From assembly GCA_900551655.1 (NCBI GenBank), contig URWM01000118.1, forward strand, positions 1 to 5,621: a stretch of 5,621 nucleotides of DNA. The letters run 5' to 3'. The notes under the pieces were generated by a model, which saw only the letters and a list, made by a program, of their open reading frames with translations, made no database searches and was not told where the DNA came from. Positions 5,242 to 5,621 of the stretch are shown here, in pieces (the first letter of the stretch is position 1; every line of letters begins with the position of its first letter). Position numbers and translations under genes: made by a program. The stretch comes from an uncultured Collinsella sp. GTDB lineage: Bacteria > Actinomycetota > Coriobacteriia > Coriobacteriales > Coriobacteriaceae.

Positions 5242-5322
5242 CGGACGCGCAGCGTCCGTAGCGAGCCGGCGAGGGCGCCGACAGGCGGCCGAAGCCGGTG
5301 CGTATTTGCGCAGCAAATGCGC
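5242..5322. repeat. Cluster of four consecutive hairpins between the direct repeats
   Basis: Four inverted repeats follow one another. The first is CGGACGC/GCGTCCG (5242-5258, loop GCA). The second is CGGCG/CGCCG (5267-5280, loop AGGG). The third is CGGC/GCCG (5286-5297, loop CGAA). The fourth is a 10-bp GCGTATTTGC/GCAAATGCGC with one G-U pair (5300-5322, loop GCA). The first and last share the same loop. No coding potential or family is recognised. The cluster looks like a REP/MITE-type or structured-RNA element, but neither is shown. Confidence 0.6.
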
Positions 5323-5326
5323 GGAT

Positions 5327-5411
5327 GTCCCACCGCCCCTACCATATGGAGCTTTCGAGCCCGTGTCCCCAAGGGATGCGGGCTCGTTTCTTTTACACGC
5401 CGGCGGGGCTC
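5327..5411 (+). repeat. Direct repeat copy B: orphan tRNA-Leu 3' end with terminator
   Basis: This is the second copy of the 85-nt unit, exactly 196 nt after copy A. It starts abruptly with GTCCCACCGCCCC, that is, in the T-loop, and has no matching tRNA body before it. It includes a CCA-like end at 5342-5344, the CATATG and a terminator. It behaves like an att-type tRNA 3' remnant or a tandem duplication scar. Confidence 0.92.
5356..5394 (+). terminator. Second intrinsic terminator (copy B)
   Basis: A 14-bp stem (5356-5369 with 5373-5386, two G-U pairs) closes loop CAA and is followed by TTTCTTTT, a better T-tract than copy A. All stem differences from copy A lie in the 5' arm and keep pairing, so the fold appears conserved. 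Confidence 0.88.
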
Positions 5412-5414
5412 TAA

Positions 5415-5479
5415 GTTGCGGTGGAATAGATCCTGTTTATACCGTTTACCAGCTTATTTAGGAACTATTTCACCGCAAC
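5415..5479. repeat. Long imperfect inverted repeat (hairpin) between convergent genes
   Basis: GTTGCGGTGGAATAG (5415-5429) pairs with CTATTTCACCGCAAC (5465-5479) over 15 bp with one G-U. After one A-A mismatch, five more pairs follow (5431-5435 with 5459-5463). The remaining loop, 5436-5458, is AT-rich. There is no T-run on either side, so it is not a standard terminator. It lies 14 nt past the stop of the minus-strand partial gene. Confidence 0.75.
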
Positions 5480-5493
5480 TCAAAGGGAGACGG

Positions 5494-5621
5494 TTAAAGA
5501 GCGCTCAGACTCGGGGTCCAGGTGATGGTGGGGGCGGCGCCGTCGAGAGCCTCGTTGATGGTGGCGGCCATGCCGGCAAGTAGGCTGTTCTCACTTACAG
5601 TGAGCGTCTTGTAGCCGCCAG
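5494..5621 (-). CDS. C-terminal fragment of an unidentified protein
   Basis: Reading the minus strand from the window edge to TAA at 5496-5494 gives 41 residues. They begin GGYKTLTVSENSLLAGMAAT, continue INEALDGAAPTI and end TWTPSLSAL. The third codon positions are strongly G/C, as in the certain genes here, and there is no competing gene on the other strand, so it is likely real. It contains one short helix-like stretch (LLAGMAATINEAL) and a Thr/Pro-rich tail. No motif identifies the family. The start and most of the gene lie beyond the right edge. It faces the tRNA transcript, with the long hairpin at 5415-5479 between them. Confidence 0.6.
   Translation of the reverse strand, partial: GGYKTLTVSENSLLAGMAATINEALDGAAPTITWTPSLSAL

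Noticed and set aside
5260..5344. Second, decayed complete tRNA-Leu before copy B
   Set aside because: Laying the tRNA over this interval at the 196-nt offset gives no likeness before the T-loop, and no anticodon or D-arm can be drawn. Only the 3' end is duplicated.
5149..5479. CRISPR array
   Set aside because: There are only two copies of an 85-nt repeat and unrelated hairpins, with no short regular repeats or spacers of even length.
5119..5583. Plus-strand 154-aa open frame
   Set aside because: It starts within the tRNA and runs through two terminators and the hairpin cluster. It is Arg/Ala/Gly-rich without domain likeness, as expected by chance at this GC content.

Overview
This is a high-GC window with GC-rich third codon positions and compact genes. 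Its gene content is a UBA-like/DUF4342 protein, an OmpR-type two-component system, a galactitol-type PTS IIB and a tRNA-Leu with encoded CCA. That mix suggests a gut actinobacterium of the class Coriobacteriia, with Collinsella the best guess; this is inference from style and content, not a marker match. The first 35 bases are not genomic. They are an Illumina Nextera (Tn5) adapter, so the left edge is the physical end of an assembled contig.

Layout from left to right: adapter (1-35). A minus-strand metallophosphoesterase N-terminus cut by the contig edge (36-197), with a small two-helix membrane protein upstream of it on the same strand (282-521). A divergent intergenic region with a plausible promoter (522-878). 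A plus-strand three-gene run: UBA-like/DUF4342 membrane protein (879-1421), PhoB/OmpR-family response regulator (1440-2216) and sensor histidine kinase (2200-3495, overlapping the regulator by 17 nt). A strong bidirectional terminator (3516-3549). A minus-strand pair read towards it: PTS IIB (3958-4245) and then a free-standing VOC domain protein (3572-3946). A divergent promoter region (4246-4408) with a perfect TATAAT. A membrane-anchored helical-repeat protein (4409-5032), then tRNA-Leu(UAA) (5064-5148) and its terminator. The right end is an unusual repeat-rich, hairpin-rich intergenic block (5131-5479) followed by the C-terminus of an unidentified minus-strand gene (5494-5621).

The clearest functional unit is the DUF4342-regulator-kinase run. 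The kinase should phosphorylate Asp52 of the regulator, and the close spacing suggests the DUF4342 membrane protein shares their transcript. The PTS IIB/VOC pair lacks its IIA and IIC partners here. The VOC protein resembles the C-terminal domain found fused to some KDPG/KHG aldolases, which hints at a sugar-acid or hexitol catabolic context.

The most unusual part is the segment downstream of tRNA-Leu. The last 18 nt of the tRNA, plus its terminator and flank (85 nt in all), are duplicated in direct orientation with a 196-nt period. Between the copies lie four successive small hairpins. The duplication starts abruptly inside the T-loop, as expected of an integration scar or att-like site, and the second terminator keeps its fold despite sequence changes. 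No complete novel system is visible, and nothing in the window proves the block is mobile.
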